A stretch of DNA of 64,000 nt from Alphaproteobacteria bacterium (GCA_039980135.1 JBDXCV010000002.1:124001-188000), one strand, 5' to 3'; numbered from the stretch's first letter, positions 1-8,918 are shown. The notes: a model not told the origin generated them from the letters alone. Numbers and translations are program-made.

Positions 1-2
1 AT

Positions 3-1112
3 ATGTGCTCATCCCATGAATTGAATAAGAATCCTCGCATTGTCGACCTGTTTTGTGGCGCCGGCGGGTTTTCGTTGGGTGCGCATATGGCAGGGTTTGA
101 AGTTGCTGCTGCTTATGACATCGATCCCATTCTGACATCGTCGTTCAGGAAGAATTTCGTGTCGACTAACCTGTTGCTTAAGGACATATCTATACTTCGC
201 GGCGATGAGGTTCGAAAGTCAGCGGGCGGGACCGTAGATGGAATTATTGGCGGGCCTCCGTGCCAAGGATTTAGTGATATTGGTCGACGTCTAACTGACG
301 ATCCACGGAGAGAGCTTCTTGGGCACTTTTTTCGAGTGGTTAGAGAAGTCAGACCGGCATTTTTTATTATGGAGAATGTACCTGGTCTCCAGTACACGGA
401 CGCGCGTGGAGTTCTAGAAATTGCGCTGAAACAAGTGGAAGAATTTTACGAAATTTTCGGGCCGAATATTTTAGATGCATCAGATTTTGGCGCGGCTACG
501 AAGCGTTCTCGCTTGTTCGTGATTGGTATGCACAAGGGCCGAGCTGATCCTATGCAGATGAGGGATATTGTGGAGCACAAAGCTGTGCCTTCCTCAGTTG
601 AAGCGGCGATCAGCGATCTTCTTCATTCTGTTGAAATTGGTGAGCAGGATGGATTCGATTGGTGGCGAATTGAGAAAAAGGGTAGGCCGACTGACTATGC
701 GCGACTACTTCGATCAGTTGATAGGGAATTTACGGGACATAGGAAAACATCCCACTCGCAAAAAGTGATTAACCGATTCAACGAGGTTCCTCAGGGCGGG
801 AAGGACATAGTTGGCCGACATCCTAGATTGGCCTGGAATGGGCTTTGCCCAACGTTGAGGGCAGGAACAGGTGCAGATAGGGGCTCGTATCAATCAGTTC
901 GCCCGATACATCCTACAGAGGACAGAGTCATAACTGTTAGAGAAGCTGCGCGACTTCAGGGGTTTCCGGATATCCACCTTTTCCATCCAACGATTTGGCA
1001 TTCGTTTAGAATGATTGGAAACAGCGTATCTCCAATAATCGCGAAGGCTATTTTGCAGGCAGTACGATCAAAGTTTGATACTGCAGAAATGCAACTTGTT
1101 GCTGCCGAGTAG
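3..1112 (+). CDS. DNA (cytosine-5) methyltransferase
   Basis: This enzyme would transfer a methyl group from SAM to C5 of cytosine in a specific DNA site. The motifs are in canonical order: SAM-binding motif I (DLFCGAGGFSLG, residues 15-26), catalytic PCQ loop (GGPPCQGF, nucleophile C87), ENV motif (E124-N125-V126), TKRSR (166-170) and the C-terminal GNSVSP. The variable target-recognition region lies at about 180-280, so specificity cannot be read. Length (369 aa) is normal. The start lies two bases from the window edge, so an earlier start is possible. The gene and its 3' flank are clearly more A/T-rich than everything from about 1169 onward, which suggests transfer. No restriction endonuclease is visible; one could lie to the left. 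Otherwise it is an orphan methylase. Confidence 0.9.
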   Translation: MCSSHELNKNPRIVDLFCGAGGFSLGAHMAGFEVAAAYDIDPILTSSFRKNFVSTNLLLKDISILRGDEVRKSAGGTVDGIIGGPPCQGFSDIGRRLTDDPRRELLGHFFRVVREVRPAFFIMENVPGLQYTDARGVLEIALKQVEEFYEIFGPNILDASDFGAATKRSRLFVIGMHKGRADPMQMRDIVEHKAVPSSVEAAISDLLHSVEIGEQDGFDWWRIEKKGRPTDYARLLRSVDREFTGHRKTSHSQKVINRFNEVPQGGKDIVGRHPRLAWNGLCPTLRAGTGADRGSYQSVRPIHPTEDRVITVREAARLQGFPDIHLFHPTIWHSFRMIGNSVSPIIAKAILQAVRSKFDTAEMQLVAAE

Positions 1113-1168
1113 ACTAATTGGCAAAGATATCCTCGGAATTATTTTTCTCGTTTTATGGTCCCTTCCAA

Positions 1169-1969
1169 ATGAACATCACCCTCAACGAAATCGACTTCCG
1201 CTACGAGCTCGACGGGCCGGAAGGCGCGCCGTGGATCGTGTTTTCGAACTCCCTGACCACCGACGTCACCATGTGGGACACGGAAGTGGCGCAGCTTGCT
1301 GATCGCTACCGCATCCTGCGCTACGACACGCGCGGCCACGGCCAGTCCTCGGGCCCGGAAGGGCCCTACAGCTTTGAATTGCTGGTCGGTGACATCATCG
1401 CGCTGATGGATGCGCTCGGTGTGGACAAGGCCCATTATGTGGGTCTGTCGCTCGGCGGCATGGCCGGTCTTGGCATGGCCATAGAGCATGGCGATCGCCT
1501 GCTCAGCCTCGCGGCGTGCGACGCGCGACCTTACGCCGACCCGGAGTGGGCGGCGCCCTGGGTCGATCGCATTGCGCTCGCCCGTGACAAGGGCATGGAG
1601 GCGCTGGTGGAGCCCACCGTCGCGCGCTGGTTCACCGAAGACTTCCAGGCCGAGGCGGCGAACGCGCCGGTGCTCGACCATGTGCGCCGGATGATCCGCG
1701 AGACCTCCGTCGAGGGCTATACCGGCTGCGCGGGGGCGCTCCAGGGTCTCAACTATCTGCCCCGGCTGGGTGAGATTTCCGTGCCGAGCCTGTTCATGAC
1801 CGGCAAGTCCGACGGCAGCACGCCGCCGGCGGCCTCACAGCAGATGCACGCCGCGGTGCCGGGCTCCCAATGCGTGATTCTGGACCCGGCCTCGCACATC
1901 TCGAACCTCGAGAACCCGGCGGCATTCGACGCGGCGCTGTTTGCTCATATCGAGGCGGCGGACGCCTGA
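1169..1969 (+). CDS. alpha/beta hydrolase, 3-oxoadipate enol-lactonase-like
   Basis: A cytoplasmic serine hydrolase of 266 aa that resembles PcaD, which hydrolyses 3-oxoadipate enol-lactone in the beta-ketoadipate pathway. The nucleophile elbow is GLSLGG (S94), the acid is D215 and the catalytic histidine is H243 (ASHISN). The PcaD-like opening YELDGPEGAPWIVFSNSL and the RYDTRGHGQS strand are present. ATG 1169 is preferred over an upstream start at 1118 because the family N-terminus begins there and the base composition changes there too. No other protocatechuate gene is nearby, so the true substrate is open; the general fold is certain. Confidence 0.85.
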   Translation: MNITLNEIDFRYELDGPEGAPWIVFSNSLTTDVTMWDTEVAQLADRYRILRYDTRGHGQSSGPEGPYSFELLVGDIIALMDALGVDKAHYVGLSLGGMAGLGMAIEHGDRLLSLAACDARPYADPEWAAPWVDRIALARDKGMEALVEPTVARWFTEDFQAEAANAPVLDHVRRMIRETSVEGYTGCAGALQGLNYLPRLGEISVPSLFMTGKSDGSTPPAASQQMHAAVPGSQCVILDPASHISNLENPAAFDAALFAHIEAADA

Positions 1970-2001
1970 CGTGAGGCGACTTAGGCCGCATAATTCTCGT
2001 C

Positions 2002-2085
2002 ATGCCCGCGCAGGCGGGCATCCATAAACGCTGACGCATGACCGGGCATGGTCCCGTGTCTATGGGTTCCCGCCTTCGCGGGAAC
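2002..2085. repeat. paired palindromic repeat (REP-like)
   Basis: Two small hairpins form an inverted pair. The first has arms ATGCCCGC and GCGGGCAT with a 4-base loop (2002-2021). The second has arms GTTCCCGC and GCGGGAAC with loop CTTC (2066-2085). The flanks (TCGTC and GACGA) extend the symmetry of the whole. The sequence type resembles the dispersed CGTCATNCCCGC repeats of many proteobacterial genomes. It sits downstream of the hydrolase gene. Confidence 0.75.
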
Positions 2086-2146
2086 GACGACCGAGAGATA
2101 AAACAAGCAGCCGCAACGCGTCGACATTCGCGATGGCGGGACGAGA

Positions 2147-2175
2147 GATGCCCGGATCAAGTCCGAGCATGACGA
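2147..2175. repeat. palindromic repeat of the ATGCCCGGA type
   Basis: ATGCCCGGA and TCCGAGCAT pair with one mismatch around a 5-base loop, followed by GACGA. It is a degenerate copy of the element at 2824-2846, on the other side of the VOC gene. Confidence 0.7.
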
Positions 2176-2235
2176 GACCATGGTGCTGGCTTATTATCGT
2201 TCAACGGAACGCAATTTCCGCCACAGGAGGCACCC

Positions 2236-2778
2236 ATGACCGGCGCACCCCGGCTCCGCCATCTCGGCATCTTCACCAACGACATGGACGCGATGCTGGC
2301 GTTCTACACCGATGTCATGGGCCTGACGGTCACCGACCGGGGCGAGTATGGCGATCCGGTGCAGCGGATTGTGTTTCTGTCGAGCGACCCGGGCGAACAT
2401 CATGAGTTCGTGCTCGCCGACCCCCCGTCGGGGGACCGCGAGACCGTCCATGTGCAGCAGATGTCGTTCCTGCTCGATAATCTCGACGATCTGCGCGTGA
2501 TCCACGACAAGATCGTCGCGGCGGGGATCAGCATCGACCGGACGACCACCCACGGCAACGCCTGGTCGGTCTATTTCCACGATCCCGGCGGCAACCGGGT
2601 CGAGTGCTACGTCCACACGCCCTGGTACATCCCCCAGCCCCACGCCCACCCGTTCGATCTGTCCCGGTCCAACGCGGAAATCATGGCCGAGACCGAGGCC
2701 CATTGCCGCGAGGACGGGGGCTTCATGATGGCGGCCGACCGGGAGCGGAAGATGGCCGCGATGATGGCGGCGAACTAG
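2236..2778 (+). CDS. VOC-family (glyoxalase/extradiol dioxygenase-like) protein
   Basis: A 180-aa vicinal-oxygen-chelate protein. Two beta-alpha-beta-beta-beta modules are recognisable: LRHLGIFTNDMDAMLAFYTDVMGL (residues 7-30) and the second half ending HDPGGNRVECYVHTPW (115-130). Candidate metal ligands are H9, H55 or H56, and E123. The position that normally carries the third ligand in the second module reads QQMSF, so metal chemistry may differ from a true ring-cleaving dioxygenase. A good Shine-Dalgarno (CAGGAGG) precedes ATG 2236. The gene stands alone between two clusters of palindromic repeats. Substrate unknown. Confidence 0.8.
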   Translation: MTGAPRLRHLGIFTNDMDAMLAFYTDVMGLTVTDRGEYGDPVQRIVFLSSDPGEHHEFVLADPPSGDRETVHVQQMSFLLDNLDDLRVIHDKIVAAGISIDRTTTHGNAWSVYFHDPGGNRVECYVHTPWYIPQPHAHPFDLSRSNAEIMAETEAHCREDGGFMMAADRERKMAAMMAAN

Positions 2779-2823
2779 GGCAACAAACCCGTTTCGTCAT
2801 GCCCCGACGTCTTCCACCACGTC

Positions 2824-2846
2824 ATGCCCGGACTTGATCCGGGCAT
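2824..2846. repeat. palindromic repeat, ATGCCCGGA/TCCGGGCAT
   Basis: A perfect 9-bp inverted repeat with loop CTTGA (2824-2832, 2838-2846), preceded by CGTC. It is the intact version of the degenerate copy at 2147-2175, in the gap between the VOC and Sel1 genes. A half copy (CGTCATGCCC) lies just upstream at 2795. Confidence 0.75.
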
Positions 2847-2976
2847 CTCATGCGCAAGCCGCGATTATCTAAAACTTTCCCAATTCTTAACGCTCCTCTA
2901 AGCCTGCCTGCGTGAGGCTGTCCCTGCGAAGCCGCGCGGTTTTTCCGCGCCAACAGGAAACAGGGGAGACGGGTCC

Positions 2977-4707
2977 ATGACCGATCGGGTCACAGGCTGG
3001 CTGGCCGCAATTGCGGGCGCAGGCGCCGTTCTGGCAGCCATGATGGCGATGAGCACATCGGTCGCGGTTGCGCAGCAGACGGCAACCGACAATCCGCAAC
3101 AGGCGCGCATGGCCCCGCCGGACATGCTGTCGACGGCTGCGCCCGGCGCCGCGGCGGGCGCCTATGATGCCCGCACCCTGGATGCCTTCGCCCGGGCGAC
3201 GCGGATCGTCGGCGCGCTGCGCAACGAATACACACCCAAAATCGCGGCGGCCAACATCGCCGGGCGGCCGGACCGCGCCGAGGCCCTGTTCGACGAGATG
3301 CGCGCGCGCATGCATGACGCCATCGACGCCACGGGCCTGACCATCGAGACCTATGAGGCCATTGCGTCACGGGCCGAGCATGACCGGGCCCTGCGGGCAC
3401 GGATCGAGGCGATCATGACGGGCGCCCGCCCGCCCGCCGATCCCGGCCTGGGGGTCCGGGCGCCCCAGCGCGCGCCGGTCACGCCGGTCTCGCGCGAGCC
3501 GGACGAGACCGAAGACGAGGCCGCGCTCGCGGCGGCAAGAGGCGAGATCGAGAGCCTGCATCGGCGGCTCGATACCGAGCGTTCGCGCGCCCGGGTGGCC
3601 CAGGAGCGTGCCGCGGAGGACGCGGCGGCACTGCGCCTGTCGCTCGAAGGGGCCATCGAGCGCCTCACACGGCAAATCGAGGCGCAGGTGACGGACCGGG
3701 CGCCGGACGAACAGGTTCGCGCCGAGGTCGAGGCGTTGCGGATGGCGGCGATGCGCGGTGAGCTTGCCCGCGCTGCGCTGATGCGCGAGATCCGGGTTCT
3801 GGTGCGGCAGTTCGCGTCGGCAGGGGCGGCGATGGCGGCGCTGGAGATGGATATGTCGGCGGAGCCGGCACCCGATATCGTGCCGCTCGTCCGGCTGGAG
3901 GCCCGTCCGGTGTTGCTGGCGGGGAGCGTGCCGACATTGGCGCGCGACCTGACGGCGGTGCAGTCGCGCGACGGGTTGCGGGCGCGGCTGGAGGCGGAGC
4001 AGACCCGCAATCTGACCCTGCGTGCGCGCCATGCGGCAGAGCGCGTCGCGTTGCGCCGCGAGATAGAGCGGATCGGCCGTGACCTGGCGGCCGCGACGAT
4101 GGCGCTCGAGGAGATATCGCGAGCGGGATTGCAACCCGCGTCCACGGAAAATGCCAGCCCGTTGGTTGCGGTTGCCGACCCAGGCCCGGCCCGCGTTGCC
4201 GGGGCGTCCACGATCGCGGCCGCGGATCAAACCTCCGACCCCATGCATGATCGGGAAATCTATCCGGAAACGATGCAGCTGAACGTGCCCCAGGACCAGA
4301 TCGATGCCGGGCCGGTCGAACTCGCACAGCCCGAACGCGTACGGGCCGAACTTCCGCGACCCGAACTCCCGCGACCCGAGCTCGATGTCCCGCAAACGGT
4401 GGCGCCGGCGCTGGAGGCGCCGATGGTGCCGGCCGCGCCGGTGATCGGGAACGGCGCGTTGCAGGCGGGAATCAGGGCCTATGAAACCAGAAACTATACC
4501 CGCGCCTACGAAGTCTGGCAGCCGCTCGCCGAGGCGGGCGAGGCGAGCGCCCAGTTCCACCTGGGCGCCCTCTATTTCGAGGGGCGCGGCGTTCCCCGGG
4601 ACCTGACGCAGGCGCGGCGCTGGCTGCAACGGGCGCTGGATCAGGGGCAGGAACGGGCGCGGTTTCTGCTCGGCCGGGTCGAGACCCAGCTGGCCCGGGC
4701 CGGATAG
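2977..4707 (+). CDS. secreted coiled-coil protein with C-terminal Sel1/TPR repeats
   Basis: A 576-aa exported protein. Residues 1-32 are a signal peptide or signal anchor (hydrophobic core AAIAGAGAVLAAMMAM, then SVAVAQQ). A long Ala/Glu/Arg-rich coiled coil covers roughly 180-390. A Pro-rich, low-complexity linker with two adjacent PRPEL units follows (about 440-460). The C-terminus carries Sel1-type repeats (AYEVWQPLAEAGEASAQFHLG and the next unit with GRGVPRDLTQARRWL). Sel1 proteins usually scaffold protein interactions; the partner here is unknown. GGGGAGAC lies upstream of ATG 2977. A small GC-rich hairpin (2934-2950) lies in its leader. The gene is transcribed toward a DUF2937 gene 63 bp downstream. 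Confidence 0.8.
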   Translation: MTDRVTGWLAAIAGAGAVLAAMMAMSTSVAVAQQTATDNPQQARMAPPDMLSTAAPGAAAGAYDARTLDAFARATRIVGALRNEYTPKIAAANIAGRPDRAEALFDEMRARMHDAIDATGLTIETYEAIASRAEHDRALRARIEAIMTGARPPADPGLGVRAPQRAPVTPVSREPDETEDEAALAAARGEIESLHRRLDTERSRARVAQERAAEDAAALRLSLEGAIERLTRQIEAQVTDRAPDEQVRAEVEALRMAAMRGELARAALMREIRVLVRQFASAGAAMAALEMDMSAEPAPDIVPLVRLEARPVLLAGSVPTLARDLTAVQSRDGLRARLEAEQTRNLTLRARHAAERVALRREIERIGRDLAAATMALEEISRAGLQPASTENASPLVAVADPGPARVAGASTIAAADQTSDPMHDREIYPETMQLNVPQDQIDAGPVELAQPERVRAELPRPELPRPELDVPQTVAPALEAPMVPAAPVIGNGALQAGIRAYETRNYTRAYEVWQPLAEAGEASAQFHLGALYFEGRGVPRDLTQARRWLQRALDQGQERARFLLGRVETQLARAG

Positions 4708-4770
4708 ACGAAAGGCGCGCGGGGGATTGTAGTTCATCTCTCTGCCGCAATTGTCTCTATACTCCCCGAC

Positions 4771-5277
4771 ATGCGGTGGGCATGGGCGAAAATCCTGACA
4801 TTGATTGGCGCGGCGATCGCGACGCTGGGCGCGGCGTCCGCGGCGCAGGGCCCCGCGTTCGTGCAGGTCTATCTGCAGCGCCTCGGGGGCCATATCGACG
4901 AGGCCCGGCGCACGCTGGGCGAACTGTCCGATGGCGACGCGGCGCGGATCGTCGGTGACGGCCCGTCCCACGACCGGCTTGTTGGCGCTTTCGCCGAACG
5001 CCTCGGCGATCTCGAGGCATCCCGCAGCCTGATCGAGAGCGCCTCGCCATTGTGGCGCCCTGTTGCTCTGGCACTGCACGGCGACCGGGACATCGCGTCT
5101 GCGGCGGCCGAATCCTTTACCCCCGCATTACCGCTGGATGTGACGAGCCTGCTCTATGCCGTCGCCGGCCTGGTTGTCGGTCTGCTGGTTTGGGAAATTT
5201 GTCAGTGGCCTGTGAAGGCGAAGCTGCGCCGGCGCAAGGCGCGCCAGCAACGGCTCGAAAATTCGCGTGGCAGCTAG
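4771..5277 (+). CDS. DUF2937 family membrane protein
   Basis: A 168-aa protein that matches the alphaproteobacterial DUF2937 family in its opening (TLIGAAIATLGAASAAQGPAFVQVYLQRLGGH) and general plan. It has an N-terminal hydrophobic segment (about 8-25), a soluble middle, and a second transmembrane segment near 128-150 (LLYAVAGLVVGLLVWEI). The C-terminus is basic and probably cytoplasmic. Function is unknown. Its stop overlaps the convergent NnrS stop by four bases (CTAG). Confidence 0.75.
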   Translation: MRWAWAKILTLIGAAIATLGAASAAQGPAFVQVYLQRLGGHIDEARRTLGELSDGDAARIVGDGPSHDRLVGAFAERLGDLEASRSLIESASPLWRPVALALHGDRDIASAAAESFTPALPLDVTSLLYAVAGLVVGLLVWEICQWPVKAKLRRRKARQQRLENSRGS

Positions 5278-6485
5278 CGTGGTCGCACGAAGATGGCGCC
5301 GGCGTGAACCAGAACGAAGCCGAGGAATGCCGCGATCCAAAAGGCCGCCGAGACCATCAGATGCACCGTGTAGGTCTCATCGTGGAACGGTGCGCCGACG
5401 CGTATGAGGGCTGCAAGCGTGATTGCGATGAAGACCAGCGTGGCGATCGTCCCCGCCGTCAGTGAGCGCCCGGAATGGCCGCGGATCGCCCGGCTCATCA
5501 CAGCCAGTGTCATGGTGGCGATCGCGCCGACGGTGAGGGCGTGAATGCCCGCGCTTGGCGGGACATGTGCGGGCCAGAAGATGCTCGCCGCGATGAGCGC
5601 AAGGGCGAGCGCGACCCAGCCATAGCCGATATGCAGCACCGCGAGGAGCGGCTCACGCCAGGTCGAAAGGCCCCGCCAGCGCGCGAGCCGGACGGCATGC
5701 AGGGCCGCGGCGATAGCGAGAAGGCCGCCCGTCACGGGTGATTCCGGCGCAAGAACCCACACCAGCAGGGAGATGACGCCCATGCCCAGCGCGGCCTTGT
5801 CGAAGGCGCCGAACGGTGCGGGCAACCGCTTGTCCGCCGCCTTGGCCAGCCAGTTGCGGGTGAAGCTGGGCACGACACGGCCACCGATCAGCGTGATCAG
5901 GGCCGCGAACAACGCCAGCGCCAGCCGGGTGCCGATTGGTTCGGGGTCAATTCCGGCGATCGTCTGGCCGGCATAGCCCGCATGGCTCAGCGCGTTGGCC
6001 AGGGCCAGGACCCCGATGGCCGCGACGAGCGGCAGGTTGCGCCAGTTCTTGCCGGCCGTGATTTCCCGCAACACGACGGCAAGGAACATGAGCAGGAAAG
6101 CGAGGTCGATCACCGCCGTTGCGGTTGGGCCGAGAGCGTCGGAGAACCAGATCGCCAGGCGCCCCGCGACCCAAAGCCCGGCCAGCCCGGCGAGCGGCCA
6201 GCCCTGCAACGGGAGCCGTCCCGTCCAGTTGGGAATCGCCGTCAGCATGAACCCGGCCACGACGGCCGCGCCATAGCCGAAGAGCATCTCGTGCGTGTGC
6301 CAGTTGAGGGGTGCGAGCGCGCCGGGGCTTTCGAGGATGCCGAGGAAGGCGTGCATCCAGATCAGCAGTGCGGCGACCGCCCACAGGCCCGCGAGCAGAA
6401 AGAAGGGCCGGAAGCCCTGGGACAGGACCGGCCAGCCCTGCCAGGTCCGGTAGCGCGGGACGGGTTCGTGGTCGGATTCGGACAT
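5274..6485 (-). CDS. nnrS: NnrS family membrane protein
   Basis: A 403-aa polytopic membrane protein with about twelve hydrophobic segments. NnrS proteins are haem- and copper-containing and are linked to nitric oxide resistance in denitrifiers and related bacteria. Diagnostic pieces are LSQGFRPFFLLAGLWA at the N-terminus, NWHTHEMLFGYGAAVVAGFMLTAIPNWTG, GGRVVPSFTRNWLAK and the conserved histidines in HALTVGAIATMTLAVMSRAIRGHSGR. ATG 6485 is chosen because translation upstream of it is not membrane-like. It is divergent from the quinone oxidoreductase gene, with 172 bp between the two starts. No denitrification genes are adjacent. Confidence 0.85.
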   Translation of the reverse strand: MSESDHEPVPRYRTWQGWPVLSQGFRPFFLLAGLWAVAALLIWMHAFLGILESPGALAPLNWHTHEMLFGYGAAVVAGFMLTAIPNWTGRLPLQGWPLAGLAGLWVAGRLAIWFSDALGPTATAVIDLAFLLMFLAVVLREITAGKNWRNLPLVAAIGVLALANALSHAGYAGQTIAGIDPEPIGTRLALALFAALITLIGGRVVPSFTRNWLAKAADKRLPAPFGAFDKAALGMGVISLLVWVLAPESPVTGGLLAIAAALHAVRLARWRGLSTWREPLLAVLHIGYGWVALALALIAASIFWPAHVPPSAGIHALTVGAIATMTLAVMSRAIRGHSGRSLTAGTIATLVFIAITLAALIRVGAPFHDETYTVHLMVSAAFWIAAFLGFVLVHAGAIFVRPR

Positions 6486-6611
6486 CGGTGATCTCTGAAC
6501 CTGTTGCCGGTCGGAAACGGTCGTTGGTTGTCTGCGGTCATCGTACCGCGCGCCGCCAGCCGCCATACGCGACGAATGGTCGCCGGGATGCTGGCGTTGG
6601 AACAATCGGCA

Positions 6612-6622
6612 CATGTAACATG
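6612..6622. promoter_or_regulatory. small palindrome between nnrS and the oxidoreductase
   Basis: CATGT-A-ACATG is an 11-bp inverted repeat 36 bp upstream of the plus-strand gene and 127 bp upstream of nnrS. It could be an operator in the shared promoter region. I cannot assign a regulator. Confidence 0.3.
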
Positions 6623-6657
6623 CGTCGCAAACAACAATTCGCCTGGGGGAAAGCATC

Positions 6658-7641
6658 ATGCGCGCGGCATTCTATGACCGGCTGGGTTCGGCAAGAGACG
6701 TTCTGACCGTCGGCGAACAGCCGACACCGGAGCCGGGCCCGGGCGAGGTGCGCGTGAAGCTCGCTACCTCCGGCGTGAATCCGTCCGACTGGAAGGCCCG
6801 CGCGCGCGGGCGCGGGGGTGTTATCCCGTTTCCCCTGATCATTCCCCAAAGCGACGGCGCCGGAACCATCGATGCCGTCGGCGACGGCGTGGATAGCGGC
6901 CGGGTCGGACACGATGTCTGGCTGATGAACGGCCAGTGGCAGCGCCCGTTCGGGACGGCGGCGGAATATATCTGCATGCCGGAGAAATACGTGATCGACC
7001 TGCCCGCGGGCACGGATATGGCCGACGCGGCCTGTTTCGGCATTCCGTTCCTTACCGCCCATCGGGCCGTGATGTTCGATGGCGATGTCGCCGGTCAGAC
7101 GATCCTCGTGCAGGGCGGGGCCGGTGCCGTCGGCGATCATGCGGTACAGGTCGCCAAGGCGAACGGCGCGCGGGTGATCACCACGGTCAGCTCCGACGAA
7201 AAGGCGGCGTATGTGCGCAACGCGGGTGCCGACGAGGCGGTGAACTACCGGACCGAGGACGTACCGGCGCGCATTCTCGAGCTGACTGACGGCAAGGGTG
7301 TGGACCGCATCGTCGAGCTGAACCTGTCGGCGAATGCGCCGAGTTACGGCCAGATACTCGCGCCGCGCGGGACCGTGATCATCTATGGCACGGTCGATGC
7401 CATGGCGAGCGTCCCGGCCCAGGACTTCATCGTGAAGGGCGCCAATCTCAAATGGTTCATCGTCTATTCGATCACCGATGCCGAACGGGACGAAGGCGTC
7501 GCGGCGCTGAACAAGATGCTTGCCGACGGGACCCTGAATACGACCATTGCGGCACGTTTCCCGCTTGCGGAAATCGCCGCCGCCCACGAGATGGTCGAAG
7601 CCGCCAAACATATCGGCAATGTGGTGCTCGATATCGGCTAG
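6658..7641 (+). CDS. NADPH:quinone oxidoreductase-like (MDR family)
   Basis: A 327-aa medium-chain dehydrogenase/reductase of the zinc-free quinone reductase group. The GroES-like N-terminal half (PTPEPGPGEVRVKLATSGVNPSDWKAR) is followed by a Rossmann domain with the nucleotide loop ILVQGGAGAVGDHAVQVAK (about 149-167). It lacks the cysteine cluster of zinc alcohol dehydrogenases. Such enzymes reduce quinones or enones with NADPH in the cytoplasm. It is read divergently from nnrS, which may mean joint control under nitrosative or electrophile stress; that link is inference. Confidence 0.87.
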   Translation: MRAAFYDRLGSARDVLTVGEQPTPEPGPGEVRVKLATSGVNPSDWKARARGRGGVIPFPLIIPQSDGAGTIDAVGDGVDSGRVGHDVWLMNGQWQRPFGTAAEYICMPEKYVIDLPAGTDMADAACFGIPFLTAHRAVMFDGDVAGQTILVQGGAGAVGDHAVQVAKANGARVITTVSSDEKAAYVRNAGADEAVNYRTEDVPARILELTDGKGVDRIVELNLSANAPSYGQILAPRGTVIIYGTVDAMASVPAQDFIVKGANLKWFIVYSITDAERDEGVAALNKMLADGTLNTTIAARFPLAEIAAAHEMVEAAKHIGNVVLDIG

Positions 7642-8012
7642 CCGTCCAGCCGGGGCCGTCCGCGCTCAGGTGACGCCATTGTGGCCGAGCAACCTGCCGC
7701 TACGCCACCAATGACCGTTCGCGACACATATGGGCCGGCAACGACAGCTATGCTCGCCTGCAAGACGATGTATTCGAAATTCATCATAACTAATTGATTT
7801 ATAAGGTAATTAATTTCCTTAATTGACGTCGCGCGTGGACATCATAATGTACTGATTTTATTGAATTTAATAAGTTAACGGCACGGATGGTCCGATTTTC
7901 ATAAGCCAATAATATCAATGAATTTAATATTTTAGAGGCATCTGCTAATTTTTCACTATGCAACGCGAGTCGCGCCGGGTCAGTATCCCGTCACGAGGAT
8001 TGGGAGCTTGCG
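7642..8012. other. intergenic region with an A/T-rich core
   Basis: 371 bp with no gene. From about 7770 to 7965 the sequence turns abruptly A/T-rich (runs of TTAATT and AATTTAATA) inside GC-rich surroundings. AAGGTAATTAATTTCCTT (7804-7821) is a near-palindrome. It precedes the SPOR lipoprotein gene and may hold its promoter or a nucleoid-protein binding site. Confidence 0.5.
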
Positions 8013-8918
8013 ATGCGAAAAAACCTGGCCATGATTGGATTGCCGCTTTTGTTGGGCGGATGTGGATTGCCACCGGCGCTTTCGGCGGCGTCCTGGGCGC
8101 TTGACGGGGTCAGTTATCTGGCCTCGGGCAAGAGTGTCACGGACCACGCCATATCCGAGGTCGCGCAACAGGATTGTGCCCTGTTCAGGGCCGTCCAGGG
8201 CCGCGAGATTTGTGAGGCGGAAACGGACGATTTGCAGACCGCGGAAGGCCCGCAAACCCCGGACGCGGTAGATCCGGCCGGCGATGACCCCTGGAATGGC
8301 GATGATGCCGAATTGTTGGATGATCCCTTTGTGGTCCCGGTTGAAGTGGCTGGATTCGTTGAAGGTTTCGGTCCGGGCACGGTGGTGGTGAGTGACCGAA
8401 TGACTGCACAACCGACGGCCGCGGCGTTCGTGCCGGCGGCCGCACAATGGCTTGAGACGCCTGCCTCGGCCGGCCGTTTCGCCGACGCGGCACCGAAATC
8501 CCGCCCGGCCTATCAGAACACCCCGATCTACGATATTGCGCTTTCGAGGCCACAGCCGCCGCAGCGGCCGCAATCCGATAAACCGGCCTCTGCCCTGTCC
8601 CATGCCGTTTCCCATCCCATGTCCCATGCCGTGTCCGTGGTGGGCAGCTTCAGATCCTTCGAGAACGCCACGAAACTGGCCGGCCGGTACGCGTCCCTGG
8701 GCGCCGAAGTGCGTTCGATGCGCATTGACGGTCGGGTCTGGCACCGCGTCCTGGTAGATGCGCCGTTGTCGGCAGTCCGGCCGTTGGGTGCGGAGGATGC
8801 CTGGGTTTTGCGGGTTTGCAACGCCGACGGCACCCTGCCGCCTTGCGGTTCTGTGACATTCAGCAATGCCGCGGTGGCCGCGCCGAACGGCGCCGTTCGG
8901 ACGGTGCAGGTCAACTAA
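8013..8918 (+). CDS. SPOR-domain lipoprotein
   Basis: A 301-aa predicted lipoprotein. The lipobox is LLLGGC with the acylated Cys at position 17. A Pro/Ala-rich, low-complexity middle (about 75-205) leads to a C-terminal SPOR-type fold, AVSVVGSFRSFENATKLAGRYASLGAEV followed by WHRVLVDAPLS. SPOR domains bind denuded septal peptidoglycan, so a role at the cell envelope or division site is likely. The middle contains a short HAVSHPMSHAVS repetition. The assignment of the SPOR fold is by pattern and not certain. Confidence 0.7.
   Translation: MRKNLAMIGLPLLLGGCGLPPALSAASWALDGVSYLASGKSVTDHAISEVAQQDCALFRAVQGREICEAETDDLQTAEGPQTPDAVDPAGDDPWNGDDAELLDDPFVVPVEVAGFVEGFGPGTVVVSDRMTAQPTAAAFVPAAAQWLETPASAGRFADAAPKSRPAYQNTPIYDIALSRPQPPQRPQSDKPASALSHAVSHPMSHAVSVVGSFRSFENATKLAGRYASLGAEVRSMRIDGRVWHRVLVDAPLSAVRPLGAEDAWVLRVCNADGTLPPCGSVTFSNAAVAAPNGAVRTVQVN

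Noticed and set aside
3367-5079. A 570-codon open frame antisense to the Sel1 protein
   Set aside because: It is a GC-driven shadow; the plus-strand protein has a signal peptide and repeats.
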